64,000 bases of DNA from Dolichospermum sp. LEGE 00240 (GTDB taxonomy: Bacteria > Cyanobacteriota > Cyanobacteriia > Cyanobacteriales > Nostocaceae): positions 62,001-126,000 of the forward strand of contig NZ_JADEVZ010000003.1 in the NCBI RefSeq assembly GCF_015207875.1, in the 5' to 3' direction. The position numbers and the translations under genes were made by a program. Shown in pieces: positions 17,269 to 26,469 of this stretch. A model generated the notes under the pieces. The model saw only the letters and a program-made list of their open reading frames with translations. It ran no database searches and was not told the origin of the DNA. The number at the start of each line of letters is the position of its first letter. Positions within the stretch are counted from its first letter, which is position 1.

Positions 17269-18780
17269 ATGAATTTTCGTGATGAGTTTAAATTGTTACT
17301 CCGCGCCCGTTATTCGTTGATTTATATTCCTACTTATGAGGAGGAACGGGTAGAGGCGGCGATTCGGGAAGAGGCGGCAAATCAAGGTAATCGTCCGGTG
17401 TATACTTGGGATTTTGTGGACGGTTATCAGGGTAGTCCCAATGATGTGGGGTTTGGGAAACGTAACCCCTTACAGGCTTTGGAGTTTGTGGAAAAGTTGA
17501 CTGCTACTGCCCCAGCGGTGCTGATTTTACGGGATTATCATCGGTTTTTGGATGATGTGGCTATTTCTCGTAAACTCCGTAATTTAGCCCGACTCCTGAA
17601 ATCCCAACCGAAAAATATTGTCTTATTATCCCCTCGCGTTGCTATTCCTGACGATTTAACGGAAGTGCTGACGGTGGTTGAGTTTCCTTTACCTAACGCC
17701 CCCGAAATCAAAATGGAGGTGGAACGGTTGTTACAAGCCACTGGTAATCACCCTGGCGGCAAGTTTTTAGATGATTTGGTGCGTTCTTGTCAGGGGTTGT
17801 CTATGGAAAGAATCCGCCGAGTATTAGCGCGAGGAATCGCCACTCATGGACAATTAGAACCGGAAGATGTAGATTTAGTTTTGGCAGAAAAGCGGCAAAC
17901 TATCCGCCAAACTCAAATTCTTGATTTTTACCCCGCCACTGAGGAAATTACTGATATTGGTGGTTTAGATAATTTGAAGGATTGGTTAATTCGGCGTGGG
18001 GGTTCCTTTAGCGAAAAAGCCCGACAATATGGTTTACCTCATCCTCGTGGGTTAATGTTGGTGGGAATTCAGGGAACTGGTAAGTCTTTAACTGCCAAAG
18101 CGATCGCTCACCATTGGCACTTACCTCTGTTACGATTAGACGTAGGGCGGTTATTTGGCGGTTTGGTGGGTGAGTCAGAATCCCGCACCCGGCAAATGAT
18201 TCAAGTTGCAGAAGCGCTCGCTCCCTGTATACTCTGGATTGATGAAATTGATAAGGCTTTTTCGGGTTTGGGTAGCAAAGGTGATGCGGGAACTACCAGC
18301 CGAGTATTTGGGACTTTTATCAATTGGTTAGCAGAAAAAACTTCCCCTGTCTTTGTCGTGGCTACTGCTAACGATATTCAGGCTTTACCACCAGAAATGT
18401 TGAGAAAAGGGCGATTTGATGAAATTTTCTTTGTCGGTTTACCCAGCCAAGAGGAAAGAAAAGCCATTTTCAATGTGCATTTATCCCGATTGCGTCCCCA
18501 TAATTTGAACAGCTATGAAATCGAAAGATTAGCCTACGAAACCCCCGATTTTTCCGGTGCAGAAATTGAACAAACGTTAATTGAAGCCATGCACATTGGC
18601 TTTAGTCAAAACCGTGATTTCACCACTGATGATATTTTAGAGGCTGCCAGTCAAATTATCCCCTTAGCACGAACCGCTGTAGAACAGATCCAAAAACTCC
18701 AAGCATGGGCAGCCGCCGGTAGGGCGCGTCTAGCATCTAAATATAGTCCTTTAAGCGATCGCATTCAACGTCAATTATAG
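17269..18780 (+). CDS. ycf46: Ycf46-like AAA ATPase
   Basis: Ycf46 is a conserved AAA protein of cyanobacteria and red-algal plastids; work in Synechocystis linked it to inorganic carbon use. The 503-residue protein has a degenerate N-terminal AAA-like half (about 1-200) and a canonical C-terminal AAA domain with Walker A GIQGTGKS at 266-273, Walker B ILWIDEID at about 321-328 and an arginine-finger region [12 protein letters not shown]. It is transcribed alone. Length is typical. Confidence 0.88.
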   Translation: MNFRDEFKLLLRARYSLIYIPTYEEERVEAAIREEAANQGNRPVYTWDFVDGYQGSPNDVGFGKRNPLQALEFVEKLTATAPAVLILRDYHRFLDDVAISRKLRNLARLLKSQPKNIVLLSPRVAIPDDLTEVLTVVEFPLPNAPEIKMEVERLLQATGNHPGGKFLDDLVRSCQGLSMERIRRVLARGIATHGQLEPEDVDLVLAEKRQTIRQTQILDFYPATEEITDIGGLDNLKDWLIRRGGSFSEKARQYGLPHPRGLMLVGIQGTGKSLTAKAIAHHWHLPLLRLDVGRLFGGLVGESESRTRQMIQVAEALAPCILWIDEIDKAFSGLGSKGDAGTTSRVFGTFINWLAEKTSPVFVVATANDIQALPPEMLRKGRFDEIFFVGLPSQEERKAIFNVHLSRLRPHNLNSYEIERLAYETPDFSGAEIEQTLIEAMHIGFSQNRDFTTDDILEAASQIIPLARTAVEQIQKLQAWAAAGRARLASKYSPLSDRIQRQL

Positions 18781-18886
18781 GAGTCAGGAGGTAGGGGCGC
18801 GGGGCCCGCGCCCTTTATCAGAAGTAAGAAAAGAAAGAAGAAAAAACTAACCAATTACCAATTACCCATTACCAATTCCCCACTAT

Positions 18887-19366
18887 ATGCTTACAAACTT
18901 ACTTAAAGTTATACTCGGTTTTGTTTTAGCGATCGCAGTTTTATTAGGTACTGGCTTAACAGTTGCCCTCTATTTTGTTAACCGTACCGCCGTAACTCCT
19001 CCCAAACCAATGTATCCTAACGATAATCCTTCTTTCTCAGCCAAAAAGCCCAAAGCCATTGCCAAATCTCCACCTAAAAAACCAACTACTCCCAAACCCA
19101 CATCTAGTCCTACGGCTACTCCCACACCCACAGAATCACCCAAACCACTACCTCCAGATGCCTACGAAGGAACTGTCACTTGGGCAGATGGGTTAAGTAT
19201 GCGGTCTGAACCAGACGCAAATTCTTCCACTATTGGTGGAGTTGGTGGTAATAAAAAAGTAATTATTTTAGAAGAAAGCGCCGATAAAAAATGGCAAAAA
19301 ATTCGCATTCCTGATACCGATAAAGAAGGTTGGGTAAAATCAGGTAACATTCAACGTTCTCAGTAA
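18887..19366 (+). CDS. membrane-anchored SH3-domain protein
   Basis: The 159-residue protein has an N-terminal hydrophobic anchor (about 5-28), a Pro/Lys/Thr-rich linker (about 45-90, TPTPTESPKPLPP) and a C-terminal bacterial SH3 domain (GLSMRSEPDANSSTIGGVGG, ending KEGWVKSGNI). Bacterial SH3 domains commonly bind peptidoglycan or target proteins to the wall. The function here is unknown. Short repeats (CCAATTACC units) precede the ATG. Confidence 0.8.
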   Translation: MLTNLLKVILGFVLAIAVLLGTGLTVALYFVNRTAVTPPKPMYPNDNPSFSAKKPKAIAKSPPKKPTTPKPTSSPTATPTPTESPKPLPPDAYEGTVTWADGLSMRSEPDANSSTIGGVGGNKKVIILEESADKKWQKIRIPDTDKEGWVKSGNIQRSQ

Positions 19367-19404
19367 GTGGGTGAGCTACATTGTGAAGTGCGGAATATGG
19401 GATA

Positions 19405-19436
19405 AAATAGTCGGTTTTAACCGACTTTAGCTTTTA
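19405..19436. terminator. bidirectional terminator between convergent genes
   Basis: AGTCGGTT (19409-19416), a TT loop and AACCGACT (19419-19426) form a tight hairpin between the SH3 gene and the convergent hppD gene, whose stop codon begins at 19429. T-rich sequence follows on both sides (TTTAGCTTTT on +, ATTTTATC on -). Confidence 0.55.
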
Positions 19437-20521
19437 GACAGGGAATTTATTCCCTGGTTTGAAGGGAAATCAAAACCGCGTTTAATTTGCTCGCGTTCAA
19501 TCGCTTGAAACAAAGCCAAAAAATTACCTTCCCCAAAACCTTGGGCAAGAGAACGACGTTCAATAAACTCAAAGAAAAAAGTTGGTTTAGAAAAAATTGG
19601 TTGACTAAAAATTTGTAATAATAACTGCCCTGGATGAGAATCTTCATGCCAGTCTACCAGAATTTCTTGGTCAGATATGGCTTGCAACTCTTCAGTTGAC
19701 AGAGAAAATTTATATCGTTGTTGGAGTTGGGAATAGTAACTTTGGGGAACAGAAAGAAAAGATAAACCAGCAGTCCGAAATTGAGAAATTGCATCAACAA
19801 GATCAGGTATTAATAAAGCAATATGTTGAATACCTGCACCTCGATTCACGTCTATAAATTCTTGAATTTGTGACCTCGGCGAAGCTGGTTCATTAATTGG
19901 TAATTGAATATTGCCATGAGGTGAAATCATTACCTGACTATGCAAACCAGAACGATCAGTTTTAATATTAAAAGTCTGTTGAGGTTGAAAATCAAATATT
20001 TTTTCATACCAATTAACAGCAGTTACCAACTCACCCACACCCACATTTAAAACTAGATGATCAATCGCCGTAATAGAATTATGTAAAATATTGTCGTTAT
20101 CTTCTATTTTTGGTTTATTTTTAGTAATTAACGTATGATTTAAACTACCCCAAGCAGCAATTTTAGCATACTGACAAAATCCAGTATCTTGAACAGGTTG
20201 GAGAATCCTTGCCCCATTGTTTATAGCCTTTACTATCACAGCTTCCACATCATCAACTACAAAAGCTATATCAGCCACACCAGGAGGATGTTTACGCAGA
20301 AACTCAGCCACCGGACTAGTCGCTAAAATCGCAGAAGAAAGTAAAAAGTAGACAGATCCACTTTTCACCACTTCTGTACAAGTATGCAACGATTTGGGAT
20401 GATGAAAAGACCTGGAAAAAATACCATCATTCACTGCTTGAAAACCAAGACAATATACAAACCAATCTCGCCACCTTTGGGCATCTTCGACATAAAAGTG
20501 AACGTGATCAATTTGCAGCAT
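19427..20521 (-). CDS. hppD: 4-hydroxyphenylpyruvate dioxygenase
   Basis: This Fe(II) enzyme converts 4-hydroxyphenylpyruvate to homogentisate, the head group for tocopherol in cyanobacteria. The 364-residue protein is two VOC domains. The iron ligands are visible in AIDHLVLNV (His near 154), GIQHIALL (His near 233) and FFFEFIERR (Glu near 318). Length is normal. It is a single gene on the minus strand. Confidence 0.92.
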   Translation of the reverse strand: MLQIDHVHFYVEDAQRWRDWFVYCLGFQAVNDGIFSRSFHHPKSLHTCTEVVKSGSVYFLLSSAILATSPVAEFLRKHPPGVADIAFVVDDVEAVIVKAINNGARILQPVQDTGFCQYAKIAAWGSLNHTLITKNKPKIEDNDNILHNSITAIDHLVLNVGVGELVTAVNWYEKIFDFQPQQTFNIKTDRSGLHSQVMISPHGNIQLPINEPASPRSQIQEFIDVNRGAGIQHIALLIPDLVDAISQFRTAGLSFLSVPQSYYSQLQQRYKFSLSTEELQAISDQEILVDWHEDSHPGQLLLQIFSQPIFSKPTFFFEFIERRSLAQGFGEGNFLALFQAIEREQIKRGFDFPSNQGINSLSKS

Positions 20522-20573
20522 AATTTCTTTTAAATCCAGTATTTACTATCATCTTTTTACCAATTTTATGTAA

Positions 20574-20665
20574 GGCTGCACAGAATCCTGAAATCCATTA
20601 ATTTATCCGTGTTTATCTGCGTCTATCTGCGTTCAATTATTCTGGAAATATTATTTTATCCAGCC
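20574..20665. repeat. dispersed element family 3, copy 1
   Basis: It begins GGCTGCACAGAATC and ends TATTTTATCCAGCC, with TTTATCTGCGTCTATCTGCG inside. A longer relative lies at 38452-38643. The ends are imperfect inverted repeats (GGCTGCACAGAAT versus ATTCTATGCAGC in the second copy). Confidence 0.55.
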
Positions 20666-20697
20666 TCATCTTAATTTGGTATTACATCTGTTACACA

Positions 20698-21411
20698 CTA
20701 GAAAAACAAATGACTCTCAGGTTGAATATTAATTTCCATAGGAATAGCCTGTGGTTCAGCCGACAAAGCATAAAAAATAGCATTTGCCGCAGTCTCACAA
20801 CTCAGCATTTTACTCCGATCTACTTTTAAATTTACCTTATCCCAAAAAGGAGAATCTATGCCTCCAAAGTAAAAAAGTGTCATTTTCACCCCAAAACGTT
20901 TCAGTTCTTCCGCTATACATTTACTAAAACCCACCACACCGAATTTAGACGCAGAATAAGCCGCAGCCATAGGCATTGAATGTTTACCAAGAATACCGAC
21001 AACATTACAAATATGACCAGATTTGCGTTTTTGCATCTCCTTCGCTGCTGCTTGAGTCGTGTAAAAACAGCCTTTTAAATTGAGATCCAGCATTGCCTCT
21101 AAATCTGCCGATTCAATGTTATTGTAGGCTTTGAGAATGCCCGCTCCGGCTGCATTTACCAAAACATCAATTTGTCCAAATTGGGCTATTGTGGCTTGGA
21201 TTAATGCTTCCACCTGTTGAGGTTGAGTAATATCGGTGGGAACTGTCAGCACATCGGCTGATAGTCCATTTGCTAATGCAGCTAAGTTTTCCCCGTCTCT
21301 AGCTGCAAGCACCAAACGCGCACCAGTGGAGGATAATTGACGAGTTAAGGTAGCACCAATACCACCAGTAGCACCGACAATGACAATAACTTTATCTTGT
21401 AGCATCATCAT
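20698..21411 (-). CDS. short-chain dehydrogenase/reductase
   Basis: The 237-residue protein is a classical SDR: Rossmann motif VGATGGIGATL at about 12-22, the NAAGAG motif, and the catalytic YSASK near residue 155. The substrate is not predictable. Three ATGs in tandem start the frame. It lies 49 bp or more from its neighbours' ends and is co-oriented with the HCF173-like gene upstream, so weak co-transcription is possible. Confidence 0.85.
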   Translation of the reverse strand: MMMLQDKVIVIVGATGGIGATLTRQLSSTGARLVLAARDGENLAALANGLSADVLTVPTDITQPQQVEALIQATIAQFGQIDVLVNAAGAGILKAYNNIESADLEAMLDLNLKGCFYTTQAAAKEMQKRKSGHICNVVGILGKHSMPMAAAYSASKFGVVGFSKCIAEELKRFGVKMTLFYFGGIDSPFWDKVNLKVDRSKMLSCETAANAIFYALSAEPQAIPMEINIQPESHLFF

Positions 21412-21541
21412 ATTTACATTTCCTTACAGACTATATTTATAGTACAGTCTATCTCGGTATTCTGGCTGTGATATATTATTTGAGCGATCGCTTTTATGCT
21501 GTTATTATCTTGCTGGAGTCACCCATTAATTATTCAGAGTT

Positions 21542-23026
21542 TTATTTATCAGCCTGTAAACCAGAAAATAGCCTTGTCCAATTTAAACTATCAGCAATTA
21601 GTTCACCTTCTTTCACCTCAAAAGTGCGATTAATAGCTTGTGGTTCTTTAATTGCTTGAACACAAATTTCCGCCACATCATCACGGCTAACTTTTCCTTT
21701 AATATTATCACCTTGCTCAAAAATTAACTCCTTTCCTCCTAGTGCTTCCGTCAAAGCACAAGGTCTAATAATTGTATAGGGAATACCACTAGCTTTCAGA
21801 CTTTCTTCTCCTCGCAATTTCCAGGTTAAAATCCCTCCCAATTGGTCATTTAATCTCACTGCTGGTGGTTCTTCATCTAAATTAATTCCTGGTCTTCCGG
21901 GACGAGTGACCCCAGCGGAACTGATTAATACGAATTGAGGTAAAGTTTCTCCCCCATAAGCTTGAATGGAAGCAATTTCCAGCGCGAACCCCCCCGGATT
22001 AAAAGCAGGATTTAAAGCACCATCATATTCAAACTTACTCAACATTAATTGCACAGAACAAACTTTGCTAATATCCATTGGTGGACAGTCCTTAACAATT
22101 TTGGCACGAAACACGGGAACTAAATCTGTAAAAGAAATCTGAATATCTAGCCAATTATTAGCAACAGTATCAAAAGAATAGCTATAACCAACACCATCCC
22201 AAGTTGACTCTGTGCGGATAAATATTTTATAACGTTGTCCATCACCCTTAACCCGCAATTTCACACCTTGATAGCCAGATAAATCCAGCAAAGGTGAAAA
22301 ATTCTTAGTTCTCACCGAAGCAAACCCCCCAGAATTAGCAGTAGAAACATTACCTGTAAATACTGCTGTATTTTCCCTAATTTGCAAACTACTAGCACTA
22401 ACACCCCCCATAACCACATCATCTAAAGCACCCCAGATATCTTTGATTTCATCTGATGGTTTCGTGAAATCAAATATCGGTTTTTCACCCGCAGCAACCA
22501 GATATTTTGCGGCTGCTGTTACTAAATTTTTCACACCTTGATATTCAACATTTTCTGGTGTATCTCCAACAATTTCCGGCAGATAAAATTTTACACCTTG
22601 ATTATATTTGGCTCTATCGGGTGTATCTCCCTCCACAGGTTGAACACGCACTGACGTACAACAAATTACAGCTTGAATATTAGCCATAACTAAATTTGTT
22701 AAAGTCTCTGGTTTGGTAATATCTCCAACGACCAAATTAATATCATCACCCAAAACTTGTCGCGCTTTTTCAATATCTCGAACTAAACAGCGGACATTAT
22801 AACCCTGTGTTATTAATTTCTTAACAACTCGTTTACCCACACCACCGGTTGCACCAGCTACCAGAACTACAGCCATATTTTCTCCTGCTTTTGATATATC
22901 TTTATTATCCGTTGGACTACCTGGAAATAATTTTTGTATCCAATTCAGAATCGGAAATACTTCAAAGTAAGTTAGGGTTTTAATAAACCTGCATAAATCC
23001 CATCGAGAGCGGTTGTTATTATTCAT
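21542..23026 (-). CDS. SDR protein with inserted CIA30 domain, HCF173-like
   Basis: The 494-residue protein has a short hydrophobic leader (about 10-45), an atypical SDR Rossmann start (VVLVAGATGGVGKRVVKKL from about 52), an inserted CIA30 domain (about 165-360, DIWGALDDVVMGGVSASSLQ, then FTGNVSTANSGGFASVRTK) and then the rest of the SDR fold (LISSAGVTRPGRPG). The plant relative HCF173 promotes psbA mRNA translation. By inference the cyanobacterial protein may assist photosystem II biogenesis. The catalytic YxxxK is not obvious, so a nucleotide-binding or RNA-related role is likelier than redox catalysis. Confidence 0.82.
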   Translation of the reverse strand: MNNNNRSRWDLCRFIKTLTYFEVFPILNWIQKLFPGSPTDNKDISKAGENMAVVLVAGATGGVGKRVVKKLITQGYNVRCLVRDIEKARQVLGDDINLVVGDITKPETLTNLVMANIQAVICCTSVRVQPVEGDTPDRAKYNQGVKFYLPEIVGDTPENVEYQGVKNLVTAAAKYLVAAGEKPIFDFTKPSDEIKDIWGALDDVVMGGVSASSLQIRENTAVFTGNVSTANSGGFASVRTKNFSPLLDLSGYQGVKLRVKGDGQRYKIFIRTESTWDGVGYSYSFDTVANNWLDIQISFTDLVPVFRAKIVKDCPPMDISKVCSVQLMLSKFEYDGALNPAFNPGGFALEIASIQAYGGETLPQFVLISSAGVTRPGRPGINLDEEPPAVRLNDQLGGILTWKLRGEESLKASGIPYTIIRPCALTEALGGKELIFEQGDNIKGKVSRDDVAEICVQAIKEPQAINRTFEVKEGELIADSLNWTRLFSGLQADK

Positions 23027-23071
23027 AGTTACGATTTAATCATGTTATCTTAGTCTTATTATATCAGATTT

Positions 23072-23104
23072 AGATCCCCGACTTCTTAAAGAAGTCGGGG
23101 ATCT
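23072..23104. repeat. 33-bp palindromic repeat, copy 1
   Basis: Arms AGATCCCCGACTTC and GAAGTCGGGGATCT (14 bases each) flank a TTAAA loop. The same 33 bases recur at 28574-28606. It lies between divergent genes here. It may also fold in RNA. Confidence 0.85.
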
Positions 23105-23150
23105 GGATGGATCTGGATTATAATATTCATACAATACGATAATTGCCATA

Positions 23151-23651
23151 ATGAGTCAACTTGCTAACGCCCAAGCGGAATATGAGAAATTTCCTGAAGA
23201 ATTTACCAGCATTATTATTAGTACGGTAAATAAACAAGGCATCCCTAATGCTAGTTATGCTCCCTTTGTTATGGACGATGATAAAAACATCTATATTTAT
23301 GTAAGTGGACTAGCTACTCATACCCAAAATATTCAAAATCATCCTTTTGTGAGTGTTTTATTTATTGATGACGAAATTAAAACTAAACAGATTTTTGCTC
23401 GGCGGCGGTTAAACTTTGATTGTACCGCAAATTTGCTAGAAAGGGAAACTGAACAATGGCAGGAAATTGTTGATAAATTTCAGGTTCGGTTTGGAGAATT
23501 GATTTCTACATTACGCAGTTTACCAGATTTTCGGATTTTGCAACTGACACCGAATAGCGGACGTTTTGTAATTGGGTTTGGGGCTGCGTATAATATTAGT
23601 CATGACAATATAAATCAACTTGTACAAATTACCAAGGATTCACTTTCATAA
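23151..23651 (+). CDS. HugZ-like pyridoxamine 5'-phosphate oxidase-fold protein
   Basis: The 166-residue protein has the split-barrel FMN/heme-binding fold. Landmarks are IIISTVNKQGIPNASYAPFV (near 22), VSGLATHTQNIQNHPFVSVL and the C-terminal SGRFVIGFGAAYNI. This arrangement is typical of HugZ/HutZ heme-utilisation proteins, which degrade or store heme. The next gene, an alpha/beta hydrolase, starts 2 bases after the stop codon, so they share a transcript. Confidence 0.78.
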   Translation: MSQLANAQAEYEKFPEEFTSIIISTVNKQGIPNASYAPFVMDDDKNIYIYVSGLATHTQNIQNHPFVSVLFIDDEIKTKQIFARRRLNFDCTANLLERETEQWQEIVDKFQVRFGELISTLRSLPDFRILQLTPNSGRFVIGFGAAYNISHDNINQLVQITKDSLS

Positions 23652-23653
23652 TT

Positions 23654-24559
23654 ATGCTGAAATTTCAACCTCCGGGTTTTGGTAGCAAATTCATTCATAC
23701 ATCTTTGGGGACAATGGTTTATTATACCCAAATTAGCAGTCCTTGGGAAAATACCAAAAATCAAGATTTACCACCATTATTATTTCTACATAACTTTGGT
23801 GGTGGTGCGTCTGCTTATGAATGGTCAAAAATTTATCCAGCTTATGGGTCAACATATCGAATTTTAGCCCCGGATTTAATTGGTTGGGGAAAATCTGCTC
23901 ACCCTGAGAGAGATTATCAAATTGAAGATTATTTAACAACGATTCTTGAGTTTATTTCGCAAACCTGTAATCAACCTGTAACCGTCATCGCATCTTCTTT
24001 AACGGCGGCTTTGACTATTCGTCTGGCTGTGACTTATCCCGATTTATTCAATGCTTTATTTTTAGTTTGTCCTGCGGGTTTTAATGATTTTGGCGAAGGT
24101 GCAGGCAGAAGATTACCACTTTCTTTAATTAATACACCATTAGTAGACAATTTAATTTATGCTTTAGGTGCAGAAAATGAGATTGCAGTGAGAAACTTTT
24201 TGCAGAGTTTTCTATTTTCTAACCCTGAAAGAGTGACACAGGAAATGGTGTCAGCTTATTTAAGTTCTGCACAAAAATATCAAGCCAAATTTGCAGCCTT
24301 GTCTTTTTTACGGGGAAACTTGTATTTTGATTTAAGTTTATATATTCAACAACTTCAAGTTCCCACTGTGATGTTGTGGGGTGAAAATGCCCAATTTACA
24401 AATATGCAATTGGGACGACGGTTAGCAAATTTAAATACTGAGGCAATTCAGGGTTTTCATGAAATACCCGATACAGGAATTTTGCCTCATTTAGAAATAC
24501 CAGCAGTTGTCATAGGAATTTTCCAAAAATACAACAAAACTGGAAAATTAGAAATCTAA
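23654..24559 (+). CDS. alpha/beta hydrolase
   Basis: The 301-residue protein has the oxyanion motif LHNFGGGASAYEW (near 45), APDLIGWGKS (near 75) and a nucleophile elbow in VIASSLTAAL. There the usual GxSxG is changed to A-S-S-L-T, with Ser as the likely nucleophile. A C-terminal His lies in GILPHLEIP. The substrate is unknown. It directly follows the HugZ-like gene and may be co-translated with it. Confidence 0.8.
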   Translation: MLKFQPPGFGSKFIHTSLGTMVYYTQISSPWENTKNQDLPPLLFLHNFGGGASAYEWSKIYPAYGSTYRILAPDLIGWGKSAHPERDYQIEDYLTTILEFISQTCNQPVTVIASSLTAALTIRLAVTYPDLFNALFLVCPAGFNDFGEGAGRRLPLSLINTPLVDNLIYALGAENEIAVRNFLQSFLFSNPERVTQEMVSAYLSSAQKYQAKFAALSFLRGNLYFDLSLYIQQLQVPTVMLWGENAQFTNMQLGRRLANLNTEAIQGFHEIPDTGILPHLEIPAVVIGIFQKYNKTGKLEI

Positions 24560-24680
24560 AGGACTAAAATTATCTGTGTTCATCTGCGTTTAATTCTGAC
24601 TTCTTGTCCGCGAAAGGGTTACACCATCAAGAAAGTTGTAATATAGAAAAAGTAACATAGCTCTTCACTCACCACAACCA

Positions 24681-25958
24681 ATGACATCAACTCTGCTGAA
24701 ACTTCCACGCCTTAATGCACCTAAGCTGCACCATCTACCCAACGGTTTGACGATTATCGCCGAACAAATGCCAATAGACGCAGTTAATCTCAACCTCTGG
24801 GTAAAAACTGGTTCTGCAATGGAATCTGATGCTATTAATGGTATGGCTCACTTTTTAGAACACATGATTTTTAAGGGTACACAAAAACTCATTAGTGGTG
24901 AATTTGAACGCCGGATTGAAGAACGTGGTGCGGTGACTAATGCTGCTACTAGCCAAGATTATACTCACTATTATACCACAACTGCGCCTAAAGATTTTGC
25001 TGAATTAGCACCTTTGCAAATAGATGTTGTTTGTAATCCGAGTATTCCTAATGATGCTTTTGAACGGGAAAGATTAGTAGTTTTAGAAGAAATTAGACGT
25101 TCTGAAGATAACCCCAGACGACGAATTTATCGTCATGTCATGGAAACTGCTTTTGATTCCTTACCCTATCGTCGTCCCGTACTTGGACCCGAATCTGTTA
25201 TTTCTGAAGTTAAACCGCAACAAATGCGAGATTTTCATAGTCATTGGTATCAACCTCAGTCAATTACAGCAGTGGCTGTGGGGAATTTACCAGTAGAAGA
25301 ATTAGTAGAAATTATTGCGGAAGAATTTAATAAAAATTATCAACAAACAACTAATAAACTAACACAAACAGCAGCCATTCCTGAACCTGCATTTACAGAA
25401 ATAGTTCGTCGGGAAGTTATTGATGAAACTCTCCAACAAGCCAGATTAGTGATGATGTGGCGAGTTCCCGGATTGATGGAATTAGATGAAACTTATGGAC
25501 TTGATGTGGTAGCGGGTATTTTAGGACATGGGAGAACATCTAGATTAGTGCAAGATTTACGGGAAGAACGGGGACTGGTATCTTCAATTTCTGTGAGTAA
25601 TATGAATAATTTATTGCAAGGTGTGTTTTCGATTTCTGCTAAATGTGATGTAGAAAATTTGGCGGCTGTGGAAGCAGGAATTATTCAACATCTTCGCAGA
25701 TTACAAACAGAATTTGTCAAAGAATCAGAAATTGCCCGTGTTCAACAACGAGTAGCTAATCGGTTTATATTTGGAAATGAAACACCAAGCGATCGCGCTG
25801 GGTTGTATGGTTATTATCAGTCATTGATTGGTGACTTAGAACCAGCCTTTAATTATCCCCAATATATTCAAGCACAAGCAGCCACTGATTTAATCCAAAC
25901 AGCCAAAGATTATCTATCCCCAGATGCTTATGGTGTCGTTGTCATCAAACCTGTTTAA
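24681..25958 (+). CDS. M16 family zinc peptidase, single-domain pair type
   Basis: The 425-residue protein is a processing-peptidase-like M16 member with the inverted zinc motif HFLEH (residues 57-61) and the distal Glu in VVLEEIRRSEDNP (near 137). The C-terminal half has the structural inactive fold (GLDVVAGILGHGRTSRLVQD). M16B proteins often work as pairs; here no second M16 gene is adjacent, though a two-domain M16 protein lies at 59.5 kb. No signal peptide is seen. Confidence 0.87.
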   Translation: MTSTLLKLPRLNAPKLHHLPNGLTIIAEQMPIDAVNLNLWVKTGSAMESDAINGMAHFLEHMIFKGTQKLISGEFERRIEERGAVTNAATSQDYTHYYTTTAPKDFAELAPLQIDVVCNPSIPNDAFERERLVVLEEIRRSEDNPRRRIYRHVMETAFDSLPYRRPVLGPESVISEVKPQQMRDFHSHWYQPQSITAVAVGNLPVEELVEIIAEEFNKNYQQTTNKLTQTAAIPEPAFTEIVRREVIDETLQQARLVMMWRVPGLMELDETYGLDVVAGILGHGRTSRLVQDLREERGLVSSISVSNMNNLLQGVFSISAKCDVENLAAVEAGIIQHLRRLQTEFVKESEIARVQQRVANRFIFGNETPSDRAGLYGYYQSLIGDLEPAFNYPQYIQAQAATDLIQTAKDYLSPDAYGVVVIKPV

Positions 25959-25999
25959 GTAGGTTGGCGTTGAAAAAAATTGTCGTTATGGCAAGGCAA
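25957..25999 (+). repeat. dispersed repeat directly after the M16 stop codon
   Basis: AAGTAGGTTGGCGTTG and TTGTCGTTATGGCAAGGC form a repeat whose inverted copy lies at 17164-17203. It begins at the stop codon of the peptidase gene. Confidence 0.55.
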
Positions 26000-26469
26000 A
26001 AGGCAAGATTGAAGAGGGTTTGGGCGATTTTACATTTCTTTACAAAGTTTGGTTTTATTGTGTTCACCTACTTAGTTAAACCTCATCAAACAAAGATAAA
26101 AATCGTAGATTAGTTGTTAAACCCTTAAAGTAATGGGACAGAATTAATTACACAACTGATTTTTCTGTTCCCTGTTCCCTGTTCACCTGAGTTCGACATA
26201 AGATAATTTTTGGAAAACTGCCCCAAATATGAGTCTCAAACCCTGATGATCTCGTTGAAAAAATCATAACTCTGTTCGCGTAGCGTCTCCGAAGGAGAAA
26301 CTCCTAACACCGAACTCAGGTCTGTTCCCTCTCTCAACGAGTGAATTTAATTTTGTCCGACTACTTACAGTTACCAAAACTGTAACGGTAATCAAATTTT
26401 AGGCTGCTCAGGACTATTCTAGGTAAGTGCAACAGCGCAAACATCTTTCTTGAGTGTGAGGATTTAGCA
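25959..26469. other. repeat-rich intergenic region
   Basis: There is no gene. It holds the dispersed repeat at 25957-25999, a CTGTTCC-type heptamer run near 26166-26183, MITE family 1 copy 1 (26185-26321) and then the leader of the VWA gene. Confidence 0.6.
26185..26321. mobile_element. MITE family 1, copy 1 (137 bp)
   Basis: The element starts ACCTGAGTTCG and ends CGAACTCAGGT, perfect 11-base terminal inverted repeats. It is flanked on each side by the direct repeat CTGTTC (26179-26184 and 26322-26327), a 6-bp target-site duplication. It contains no reading frame. A near-identical 144-bp copy lies at 49075-49218. Confidence 0.88.
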
